From the NCBI GenBank assembly GCA_945886445.1, contig CAMCZG010000015.1:1-34567 (forward strand): a DNA stretch of 34,567 bases, given 5' to 3'. The translations under genes and the position numbers were made by a program. This stretch comes from Bifidobacterium breve (GTDB lineage: Bacteria > Actinomycetota > Acidimicrobiia > Acidimicrobiales > Ilumatobacteraceae). This document shows positions 23,550 to 29,863 of the stretch, piece by piece; position 1 is the stretch's first letter, and each line of letters begins with the position of its first letter. The notes beneath the pieces are model-generated. The model saw nothing but the letters and a program-made list of their open reading frames with translations. It had not been told where the DNA came from and ran no database searches.

Positions 23550-24098
23550 GTGGCGCGTACCGTTCACGAGATCTTGACCGACGCACAACGCATCGGCGCG
23601 CTTGGCCTTCGCCCTATTAGCGAAGTGATTGAGCACGCCGGTGCGTTTGCTTTTGCCCTCCCTGGTTCATGCCGCCGCGTGGTTGACCTTGGTTCAGGAG
23701 CGGGGGTTCCTGGTTTGGTGGTAGCTGAGTTGCTACCCGAGTTAGAGATCACCTTGGTTGATCGCCGAGCCAAACGCACCGATGCACTCGAGCGCGCCAT
23801 CGTGTCGTTGGGGTGGGGCAACCGGGTGCGAGTGGTCTGCGCCGACGTGGGTGCACTCACCCGACAAGACGAGTGGTGCGAAACTTTTGACGCGGCAATG
23901 TCGCGCGGATTCGGACCGCACGAAACCACCTTGAAGTATTCAGCAGCACTCGTGCGACCTGGGGGAACGGTGCTGGTGAGTGAACCACCAGCTGGCAGCG
24001 CCAACCGCTGGGAGCAGGCTGTGGTCGAGGGCGCTGGGCTCGACGGGCCTGAGTTGATACTCCACCTGGCACGCTTCATCAAAAAAACGGAGCGTTGA
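23550..24098 (+). CDS. rsmG: 16S rRNA (guanine527-N7) methyltransferase RsmG
   Basis: The 182-residue protein has the SAM-binding motif RVVDLGSGAGVPGLVVAELLP near residues 43-63, then LVDRRAKRTDALERA and the later ALVRPGGTVLVSEP strand. It methylates G527 of 16S rRNA. It is slightly shorter than many homologues (about 200-240 residues), with a reduced N-terminal helix set. The GTG start is chosen at the distance of 10 bases after jag. parS sites follow directly. Confidence 0.92.
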   Translation: MARTVHEILTDAQRIGALGLRPISEVIEHAGAFAFALPGSCRRVVDLGSGAGVPGLVVAELLPELEITLVDRRAKRTDALERAIVSLGWGNRVRVVCADVGALTRQDEWCETFDAAMSRGFGPHETTLKYSAALVRPGGTVLVSEPPAGSANRWEQAVVEGAGLDGPELILHLARFIKKTER

Positions 24099-24111
24099 AA
24101 AAGATCCCCAA

Positions 24112-24127
24112 TGTTCCACGTGGAACA
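24112..24127. promoter_or_regulatory. parS: parS-like centromere site 1
   Basis: A perfect 16-bp palindrome TGTTCCACGTGGAACA in the rsmG-parA gap. It differs from the Bacillus parS (TGTTTCACGTGAAACA) symmetrically at one base per arm. The downstream parAB genes and a second identical site support a ParB-binding role. Confidence 0.85.
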
Positions 24128-24188
24128 TCCATTTTCGTTAAAAATGGGGGTGAAACGGGGCATAACGGAGAGTTTTGAGCAAAAACAG

Positions 24189-24204
24189 TGTTCCACGTGG
24201 AACA
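24189..24204. promoter_or_regulatory. parS: parS-like centromere site 2
   Basis: Identical to site 1, TGTTCCACGTGGAACA, with centres 77 bp apart. It lies 53 bases before parA and so could also serve ParB autoregulation. Confidence 0.85.
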
Positions 24205-24244
24205 TTTTGTTTCCCCATCCACCTACCACTGAGGCGTACGGGAG

Positions 24245-24250
24245 TAATAT
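24245..24250 (+). promoter_or_regulatory. Candidate -10 (TAATAT), leaderless promoter of parA
   Basis: TAATAT-GGAGGC-ATG: six bases to the start. The GGAGG inside the spacer is too close to the ATG to act as a normal Shine-Dalgarno sequence. Confidence 0.45.
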
Positions 24251-24256
24251 GGAGGC

Positions 24257-25033
24257 ATGTCAACCTCTGCAACGGGACCCCGCATCATCGCTATTTCTAA
24301 CAATAAAGGTGGAGTAGCGAAGACCACCTCCACCGTCAACCTCGGTGCCTGTTTCGCAGAGATGGGTTTACGGACCCTCATTATCGACCTCGACCCGCAG
24401 GGCAATGCCTCTTCATCGTTGGGTATCGACACCCGTGATCTGGAGAACACTATCTATGACGTGCTCATTCAAGAGGTGCCGTTGGAAGACGCGGTAGAAC
24501 CTACGGCCGTGAAGAACCTCTTTATTGTTCCGTCCAACATCAACCTGGCCGGAGCAGAAATTGAGCTCGTGTCGGCCTTTGGGCGCGAGGGGCGCTTGCG
24601 CAACGCCATTGCCCCCGTTGCCGATCAGTGGGACTACATTCTGATTGACTGCCCGCCGTCGGTGGGTTTACTCACCGTGAACGCATTGACTGCAGCAACA
24701 GAAATCATCACGCCAGTTCAGACGGAATACATTCCGCTGGAAGGCATTGAGATTTTGTTGAAGAACCTGCACCTCATTCGTAAGAACCTGAACCCCAGCC
24801 TCCCCGACCCCACCTTTTTGTGTGTGATGTATATGCGCAACAATTTGGCCGATCAGGTGGTAGAGGAGTTGCGCAATAAATTTGGAGAGCGTGTCTACAA
24901 GACCGTGATCCCCCGCAATGTGCGTTTGAGCGAAGCACCATCATTTGGACAGCCCATCACCACCTTTGACACCAGTTCTTCTGGCGCCAAGGCGTATCGG
25001 GCAGCAGCAAAGGAGATTGTCAGTGGCGCGTAA
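24257..25033 (+). CDS. parA: Chromosome partitioning ATPase ParA
   Basis: The 258-residue ParA/Soj-type ATPase has the deviant Walker A KGGVAKTT at residues 17-24 and LIIDLDPQGNASSSLG as the A' motif. DYILIDCPPSVGLLTVNAL is Walker B. It dimerises with ATP on the nucleoid and moves ParB-parS complexes. Two parS sites and parB adjoin. The 3' end overlaps parB by 11 bases. Confidence 0.96.
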   Translation: MSTSATGPRIIAISNNKGGVAKTTSTVNLGACFAEMGLRTLIIDLDPQGNASSSLGIDTRDLENTIYDVLIQEVPLEDAVEPTAVKNLFIVPSNINLAGAEIELVSAFGREGRLRNAIAPVADQWDYILIDCPPSVGLLTVNALTAATEIITPVQTEYIPLEGIEILLKNLHLIRKNLNPSLPDPTFLCVMYMRNNLADQVVEELRNKFGERVYKTVIPRNVRLSEAPSFGQPITTFDTSSSGAKAYRAAAKEIVSGA

Positions 25034-25931
25034 AAGTGGATTAGGAAAAGGTCTTGGGGCCCTCATTACGGCCGACCTCGTAGAGAAATCTGAAGTGGGT
25101 GCAGCAACTGGGGTCGACGGCCCGCTCTTGCGCGATGTGCCCGTGCAGTCCATTGAGCCCAACCCCCATCAGCCACGCGTTCATTTCGATGAAAGTGCGT
25201 TGTCGGAACTCACCGATTCCATTCGGGCCATTGGCGTATTGCAACCCATCTTGGTGCGTCAGATAGCCAATGGGAAATACCAACTCATTGCCGGCGAACG
25301 ACGTTGGCGTGCAGCAACGCGAGCTGGCCTCGCCACGGTTCCTGCCGTGGTGCGACCCACAGACGACATTGCATCGGTCGAGCAGGCTCTGGTGGAGAAC
25401 CTTCATCGACAAGATCTCACCCCGTTGGAAGAAGCATCGGCGTATCAACAGTTGATGGACGACTTTGCATTTACGCATGAAAAAATTGCCAGCCGGGTAG
25501 GGAAAAGCCGTTCGGCTATTACCAACGCGTTGCGCCTTCTTACTTTGCCCCCCAGCATTCAGCATTTGTTAGCCGATGGTCGCTTAGCTGCTGGACACGC
25601 CAAAGCAATTTTGGGAACGCCCGACCGAGCATTTCAAGAACAGTTGGCACGCCGTGCGGTGGACGAAGGTTGGTCGGTGCGTGCAGTAGAAGACGCAGTC
25701 CGCGAACGCCAGGGCGGAAAGCCCATTGTTGTTGATGAACCTGCTCTGCCCACCGAAAAAAAACCAGCGTTGCGGCCACCAGGCTTGTTGGAACTCGAAA
25801 ACCTCTTAAGCGAGTTTCTTGCAACAAAAGTGACGGTGGCAATGAACGGGAAGCGCGGTCGGGTGGGCATCGACTTTGCCGACCTTGAAGATCTGGAACG
25901 GATCTACCGCAAGATGACTGAACAGGCCTAA
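25023..25931 (+). CDS. parB: Chromosome partitioning CTPase ParB
   Basis: About 302 residues. The N-terminus is basic (ARKSGLGKGLGALI, the ParA-contact segment). The CTP-binding domain contains QPILVRQIANGKYQLIAGERRWRAA with the GERR motif, and the helix-turn-helix domain is EKIASRVGKSRSAITNALRLL. A C-terminal dimerisation region (RVGIDFADLEDLERIYRKM) closes it. The start is the GTG at 25023, in the overlap with parA; the longer frame from 24945 would add 26 residues read from inside parA. Confidence 0.95.
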   Translation: MARKSGLGKGLGALITADLVEKSEVGAATGVDGPLLRDVPVQSIEPNPHQPRVHFDESALSELTDSIRAIGVLQPILVRQIANGKYQLIAGERRWRAATRAGLATVPAVVRPTDDIASVEQALVENLHRQDLTPLEEASAYQQLMDDFAFTHEKIASRVGKSRSAITNALRLLTLPPSIQHLLADGRLAAGHAKAILGTPDRAFQEQLARRAVDEGWSVRAVEDAVRERQGGKPIVVDEPALPTEKKPALRPPGLLELENLLSEFLATKVTVAMNGKRGRVGIDFADLEDLERIYRKMTEQA

Positions 25932-25952
25932 CACGTCAAAAAAGTCTTGATG

Positions 25953-25984
25953 TCTAGACGAGGGTGACGTCAACCTCGCCTAGA
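25953..25984. repeat. 32-bp near-perfect palindrome after parB
   Basis: The left arm TCTAGACGAGGGTGAC and right arm GTCAACCTCGCCTAGA mismatch at only two of 16 positions and meet at TGACGTCA without a loop. An intrinsic terminator for the convergent genes is possible, but there is no T-run. A dimeric protein-binding site is the alternative. Confidence 0.6.
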
Positions 25985-25986
25985 GG

Positions 25987-26065
25987 TTACACACAGGCTG
26001 TGGATAAACCTGAGGATAACACGGGGAAAACCTTGTGTATACAGGGGGGATAAAGCTGTGGATTA
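25987..26065. promoter_or_regulatory. Third DnaA-box cluster, between convergent parB and cwlM-like gene
   Basis: A perfect reverse box TGTGGATAA is at 25999-26007, with TGAGGATAA at 26011, GGGGGATAA at 26045 and TGTGGATTA at 26057. All have the same orientation and form two pairs, each spaced 12 bases. The last overlaps the stop codon of the cwlM-like gene. No promoter is needed in this gap because both neighbours end here, which favours DnaA titration or an origin accessory role. Confidence 0.55.
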
Positions 26066-27028
26066 CTGCTGCGTTAAAACTGATGCAACGGCTGCGGCAA
26101 CTTCTGGCCCATGTTGGGTGATGACATCGAATGGTCCAAGGCTGCACATCACTGCCGGCATACGCGTTTCTCGCAAAATAGGAAGGCGCATTCCGACACA
26201 GTTCACAGTAAGAGTGGGCAGCACTGCACGGAGGGCATCGGCAATGGCGTTGCTCAGCAGTTCTCCACCTGCCGAACTAAAGCCGGGCACTGCATAAAAA
26301 GCAATGGTGCACGTGGGTTCGCCATGTGCTTCGAGTCCGATATAGGTATCGGCGTGAAAATGATTGGCGGCCAAAACATGTGCGGCCACTTCAGGCTCAT
26401 CTACCAACATCACAATTTCGTGTGCATCGCGTAGTGCGCGAGAAATGAGGCGAGCGACTCCGCTGAGCCCGCCGAATTGCCCCACCACAACACGGCGCAA
26501 CTTTCTTTCGTCACCTGTGGCACGAAAGCGTTCGGTGTCGCGCAGGGAAGAGATGCCCGGGCCTTCTCCGGATTGAGAACTCAAGCGCTCAAGAGCAGCC
26601 ACCGTGTCGGTACTGCAAATACCGTCGATAGAGATGCCTGCATTTTTTTGAAACTCACTAATGGCACGCGCCAGAAGCGGGCCAAAGATGCCATCAACAC
26701 GACCACAATCGAACCCTAAACGCGAAAGCAAAGATTGCAATTGTGTGACATCGTCTCCACGAAAGTTTGGCGAAGTGAGATACAACATGCGATCACCGAG
26801 CGACCACGATGCTTCAACGAGTGCGCTCCACGCTGCTATATCGCATACACCGTCGGTGCGCAGACCGCGCGATGCTTGAAATTCGACGAGTGCCTTTTCG
26901 GTGGCAACACAAAAGAAGCCCTCTTCATCGAGAGTGTGTTGAATGAAGCCACAACTGCGTAGTCGGCGCTGGAGATCGCGAACGGTCTCGCTGCGTTGGC
27001 CAGCAGTTAGAGGGAAGGGGTCAGAAAT
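26063..27028 (-). CDS. cwlM: CwlM-like protein: two peptidoglycan-binding domains and a degenerate amidase domain, ATT start
   Basis: About 321 residues. Two PG_binding_1 repeats are visible: AGQRSETVRDLQRRLRSCGF from residue 9, and GDDVTQLQSLLSRLGFDCG from about 91. An Amidase_3-derived domain follows (about 175-321). The zinc-binding PGHGG is replaced by GQFGG (183-187), the SIH segment by GLEAH (231-235), and the C-terminal catalytic Glu region by AVMCSLGPF. An inactive, regulatory role as in mycobacterial CwlM is likely. No ATG/GTG/TTG precedes residue 81 in frame; the ATT at 27028, after AGGAG and an 8-base spacer, gives MSDPFPLTAGQ. It overlaps trxA by 22 bases. Truncation to the ATG at 26788 would remove the first repeat. 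Confidence 0.8.
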   Translation of the reverse strand: MSDPFPLTAGQRSETVRDLQRRLRSCGFIQHTLDEEGFFCVATEKALVEFQASRGLRTDGVCDIAAWSALVEASWSLGDRMLYLTSPNFRGDDVTQLQSLLSRLGFDCGRVDGIFGPLLARAISEFQKNAGISIDGICSTDTVAALERLSSQSGEGPGISSLRDTERFRATGDERKLRRVVVGQFGGLSGVARLISRALRDAHEIVMLVDEPEVAAHVLAANHFHADTYIGLEAHGEPTCTIAFYAVPGFSSAGGELLSNAIADALRAVLPTLTVNCVGMRLPILRETRMPAVMCSLGPFDVITQHGPEVAAAVASVLTQQ

Positions 27029-27345
27029 TCTGACAACTCCTGTAAGAGAGCGCCCTTGCCTTTTGCACCAACGAGGCGCTTTACAAGTTCGCCATTGTTG
27101 AACAACAACAATGTAGGAATACTCATGACGTTGTAACGCTGAGCAATGTCACCATGTTCATCAACATTAAGCTTGCTGATGACGAGAGAATCTTTTTGCT
27201 CAACAGCAATTTCCGCAAGAATGGGAGCAATCATTTTGCATGGGCCACACCATTCGGCCCAGAAGTCAACAAGAATTGGTTTGCTTGAACCATTTACTGT
27301 TTCGTCGAAAGTAGAACTGGTGAGAGTAACAATGCCGTCTGCCAT
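27007..27345 (-). CDS. trxA: Thioredoxin
   Basis: The 112-residue thioredoxin has the active site WAEWCGPCKM with Cys33 and Cys36, the cis-Pro segment MSIPTLLLF and the C-terminal helix. It reduces protein disulfides and is recharged by TrxB encoded just upstream (31 bases). AAAGGAG stands before the ATG. Its 3' end holds the start and Shine-Dalgarno sequence of the cwlM-like gene. Confidence 0.97.
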   Translation of the reverse strand: MADGIVTLTSSTFDETVNGSSKPILVDFWAEWCGPCKMIAPILAEIAVEQKDSLVISKLNVDEHGDIAQRYNVMSIPTLLLFNNGELVKRLVGAKGKGALLQELSEFLTPSL

Positions 27346-27376
27346 GGGGGCTCCTTTTTTCTTCTCTTACTGAAGT

Positions 27377-28333
27377 CTAGGCGTGAGAAGCGTGCTCTGA
27401 CTCGAGCCAGCGCTCACAATCGATGGCTGCCATGCATCCCGACCCTGCAGCAGTAATTGCTTGACGATAGGTGTGGTCTTGCACGTCGCCACAGGCAAAA
27501 ACCCCTGGAATATTGGTGTATGACGACCCTGGGCGAGTGGCGAGATAGCCATTTTCTTCCATGTCGAGTACACCGGTGAAAAGGTCAGTATTTGGTTTAT
27601 GGCCAATGGCAATGAAGAGACCAGACACATTCATTTGGGAACGTTCACCTGTCACCGTGTCTTCGAGCACGATGCCTTCAAGTGCGTCGGTTCCTTGCAG
27701 TTCAACAACTGCGCTATTCCATTTGAACTCAATGCGCTCATTATTTTCTGCGCGAGCACGCATAATTTTTGACGCACGCAATTCTGAACGACGATGCACG
27801 ATGGTGACTTTTGAAGCGAACTTGGTCAGGAAGGTTGCCTCTTCTACTGCGCTGTCTCCGCCGCCAACAACCACAATTTCTTTGCCACGAAAAAAGAACC
27901 CGTCGCATGTTGCACACGTAGAAACACCATGACCAACGAGTGCAATTTCATTGGGAAGACCTAACCACAACGACTTCGCACCGGTACTCACAATGATGGA
28001 GTCGGCGGTGAATTCTTGATCGCGTGTCCACACACGAAAAGGACGTGCAGAAAAATCGACACGCGTTGCTTTGTCGGTGAGAAACGATGCACCAAAGCGC
28101 GCTGCTTGTTCACGAAAACGAGCCATCAGTTCTGGGCCCATAATGCCTTCAGGGAAACCAGGAAAGTTTTCTACTTCAGTGGTGAGCATGAGTTGTCCAC
28201 CGGGTTGATCGGTGGTGGAAGACAGTTCACCTTCAATGATGAACGGGCTGAGATTGGCGCGAGCGGCGTAAATAGCTGCGGTGAGCCCGGCAGGCCCAGA
28301 GCCAATGATGAGGACGTGATGATGTGTTGCCAT
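27377..28333 (-). CDS. trxB: Thioredoxin reductase
   Basis: The 318-residue flavoprotein has the FAD motif LIIGSGPAGLTAAIYAARA near residues 9-27. The redox-active CATCDG carries Cys140 and Cys143. The NADPH site is VVVGGGDSAVEEA, and the C-terminal FAD motif is GVFACGDVQDHTYRQAITAAGSG. It uses NADPH to reduce thioredoxin. The start is the ATG at 28333, with GGAG six bases before it; an in-frame TTG 12 bases upstream would overlap that Shine-Dalgarno sequence. Confidence 0.97.
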   Translation of the reverse strand: MATHHHVLIIGSGPAGLTAAIYAARANLSPFIIEGELSSTTDQPGGQLMLTTEVENFPGFPEGIMGPELMARFREQAARFGASFLTDKATRVDFSARPFRVWTRDQEFTADSIIVSTGAKSLWLGLPNEIALVGHGVSTCATCDGFFFRGKEIVVVGGGDSAVEEATFLTKFASKVTIVHRRSELRASKIMRARAENNERIEFKWNSAVVELQGTDALEGIVLEDTVTGERSQMNVSGLFIAIGHKPNTDLFTGVLDMEENGYLATRPGSSYTNIPGVFACGDVQDHTYRQAITAAGSGCMAAIDCERWLESEHASHA

Positions 28334-28359
28334 AAGAGTCTCCAAAGAAATAGTGGGGG

Positions 28360-28695
28360 TTAGGAATTGAGTTCGTCAGATTTACGATGCTGCTTGCGCG
28401 CAACGAGTAAACCAATGAGTAAAAAAAGACAGCCCAAAATGAGATACGAAGACCATACGGCCGTTGTGCGCGAAAAGGCAGCGTCGAGTGCGGCTTGTAA
28501 TGCTCGTGTTGTGCCAATGGCAAAGAGTACGACCATGATGACAACACCAGTGGCAACTAAAAAGCCATAGACAATGCCGCGCACCACGGTGATAACGGGG
28601 CGCGTGGTGCGATTGCGAACAAAGCCCACCCACTTGTCGATGAAGGCAACGGTGTTGTGTGCCCAATCGGGGTCGGTGAATGGGTTAGAGAGCAC
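28360..28695 (-). CDS. Small two-helix membrane protein, function unknown
   Basis: The 111-residue protein has a polar N-terminus (DWAHNTVAFIDKWVGFVRN) and two membrane helices: GFLVATGVVIMVVLFAIG at about 46-63 and YLILGCLFLLIGLLV at about 84-98. A charged tail (ARKQHRKSDELNS) follows. No family is recognised. It sits between the anti-sigma candidate and trxB, a position with no gene in the mycobacterial sigM-trxB2 order. GTG start with TAGGCT six bases upstream; its stop is 26 bases before trxB. Confidence 0.7.
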   Translation of the reverse strand: MLSNPFTDPDWAHNTVAFIDKWVGFVRNRTTRPVITVVRGIVYGFLVATGVVIMVVLFAIGTTRALQAALDAAFSRTTAVWSSYLILGCLFLLIGLLVARKQHRKSDELNS

Positions 28696-28701
28696 GTAAA
28701 C

Positions 28702-28707
28702 AGCCTA
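28702..28707 (-). promoter_or_regulatory. Candidate -10 (TAGGCT) upstream of small membrane gene and trxB
   Basis: TAGGCT-GTTTAC-GTG, the window's common six-base arrangement. It may start an mRNA covering the small membrane gene, trxB, trxA and the cwlM-like gene. Confidence 0.4.
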
Positions 28708-28737
28708 ATGGCTAAAGGTGTTTCTCTTCGGGAACAG

Positions 28738-29220
28738 CTATTTGGCTGGTACTTGCCACAAGATGTCGCAGGTGACAGCGTTGTACACGGTGAGAGTGGG
28801 AACACCGTTGCGCACTTCTTTGGCCACGAGTGCTGGTGGGTTACCCGCAATAAGGAAAGTGTCGGTGGTGGAAGAAACTTCTGCACTGACACATGCGCGG
28901 GTATCGATACTTGAGGAAGGTGTGGCATTTTTTACTAAGGAAACTTCGGCGGGCGAATTATTGTCGCGGTTTCCGAGGCCAAGCCCTAATGCAAAAAGCC
29001 CAACGGCAGCCACGGCACTGAGCGCAACGAAGATGCGATTCGGGCGTCGCGATGCGAGTGAGACCACATTGCTGGGTTCGCTTGTCTCGGCACTGGCAAT
29101 GTGGCCTAAGGCAACGGCAATGTGTTCATCGCGTACGGCGGGGTCGGGGGTCGTTCCTAAGTGACGCAACGCAACCTCGAGCGGGCCGTTGTCGGTGGGG
29201 TCAGAAGGAGGTGTGGTCAT
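28738..29220 (-). CDS. Probable anti-sigma factor (single-pass membrane protein)
   Basis: The 160-residue protein has a cytosolic part (1-65, with RDEHIAVALGHIASAE), one membrane helix (IFVALSAVAAVGLFALGLGLG, about 63-83) and an outer domain containing ACVSAEVSSTTDTFLIAGNPPALV and VTCDILWQVPAK. It has no zinc-finger HxxxCxxC motif. Its ATG overlaps the sigma-factor stop (ATGA), the normal pairing for an ECF sigma and its membrane anti-sigma. The outer domain has two cysteines that could form a disulfide. The identification rests on context and topology rather than on sequence similarity. Confidence 0.62.
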   Translation of the reverse strand: MTTPPSDPTDNGPLEVALRHLGTTPDPAVRDEHIAVALGHIASAETSEPSNVVSLASRRPNRIFVALSAVAAVGLFALGLGLGNRDNNSPAEVSLVKNATPSSSIDTRACVSAEVSSTTDTFLIAGNPPALVAKEVRNGVPTLTVYNAVTCDILWQVPAK

Positions 29221-29837
29221 GATGATGAACCCGTGGGTGGAGACGACGGGGCACCTAAGTTTGGTTCGTCTGGAGGGGAAAGTGTTGTCGGGTCGGCCAA
29301 TTTCTCAGCGAGGAGCTTTTTGCCCCGGGCCAAGCGCGATCTGACGGTGCCCATAGGGATCTCAAGAACCGTTGCGATATCGGCATATTCGAGGTCCGAG
29401 ATGTAGCGCAAGACCACCGCAGCACGAAATTCTTCGGGAAGTGCGCCTAAGGCTTGGGCAACCCGAGAGGAGTCAACAAGGTGCTCTGCAAGAAGTGCCG
29501 TGGGGTCGACAGCATGTTCACTCGCCAAACTTTGGGCACTTGTGGCGTCATTTAATGGAACAGTTCCACCATGGCGGCGAACACGGCGAATCTCATCAAT
29601 TGCCGAGTTTGTTGCAATGCGGTAGATCCAAGTGGAAAGTGCGGCTTTTCCGTCGAAACGGGGGAGGCCTTTGACGATGGCAATGAGAGCATTTTGCACG
29701 GCATCGTCGGCACTTTCTCGGCTGAGCACCATGCGGTGACACACCGAGTGAATGGCGCTGTAGTGCACACGTAGTAGCTGGTCGACTGCTGAAATGTCGC
29801 CGGACTGGGCGCGTTCAAGAAGGCGCTCAGTTTCCAT
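29217..29837 (-). CDS. ECF RNA polymerase sigma factor, SigM-position
   Basis: The 206-residue ECF sigma has region 2 (YSAIHSVCHRMVLSRESADDAVQNALIAIV, with FDGKAALSTWIYRIATNSAIDEIRR) and region 4 (ALPEEFRAAVVLRYISDLEYADIATVLEIPMGTVRSRLARGKKLL). A Pro/Ser-rich tail follows. Its position before an anti-sigma candidate, trxB, trxA and a cwlM-like gene equals sigM (Rv3911). No typical ECF -35 GGAAC motif is visible at its own promoter, so autoregulation is not evident. Confidence 0.92.
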   Translation of the reverse strand: METERLLERAQSGDISAVDQLLRVHYSAIHSVCHRMVLSRESADDAVQNALIAIVKGLPRFDGKAALSTWIYRIATNSAIDEIRRVRRHGGTVPLNDATSAQSLASEHAVDPTALLAEHLVDSSRVAQALGALPEEFRAAVVLRYISDLEYADIATVLEIPMGTVRSRLARGKKLLAEKLADPTTLSPPDEPNLGAPSSPPTGSSS

Positions 29838-29843
29838 ACTGGA

Positions 29844-29849
29844 AGGCTA
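29844..29849 (-). promoter_or_regulatory. Candidate -10 (TAGCCT) of sigma-factor gene
   Basis: TAGCCT-TCCAGT-ATG, with six-base spacing. It is a housekeeping-type -10 rather than an ECF-type element. Confidence 0.4.
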
Positions 29850-29863
29850 GCCACCGACCATTC

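Noticed and set aside
23564-24229. Minus-strand frame beginning near 24229 and containing MFHVEH, and plus frame 24111-24317 beginning MFHVEHPF
   Set aside because: The MFHVEH string is simply the translation of the parS palindrome TGTTCCACGTGGAACA, and both frames run through rsmG or parA in another frame.
24945-25022. 26-residue N-terminal extension of ParB
   Set aside because: Read from inside parA; ParB proteins start with the basic KSGLGKGLGALI segment.
28699-28728. Weak hairpin AGCC-ATTA-GGCT between the anti-sigma candidate and the small membrane gene
   Set aside because: Four-bp stem without a T-run; too weak to call a terminator, and it overlaps a candidate -10.
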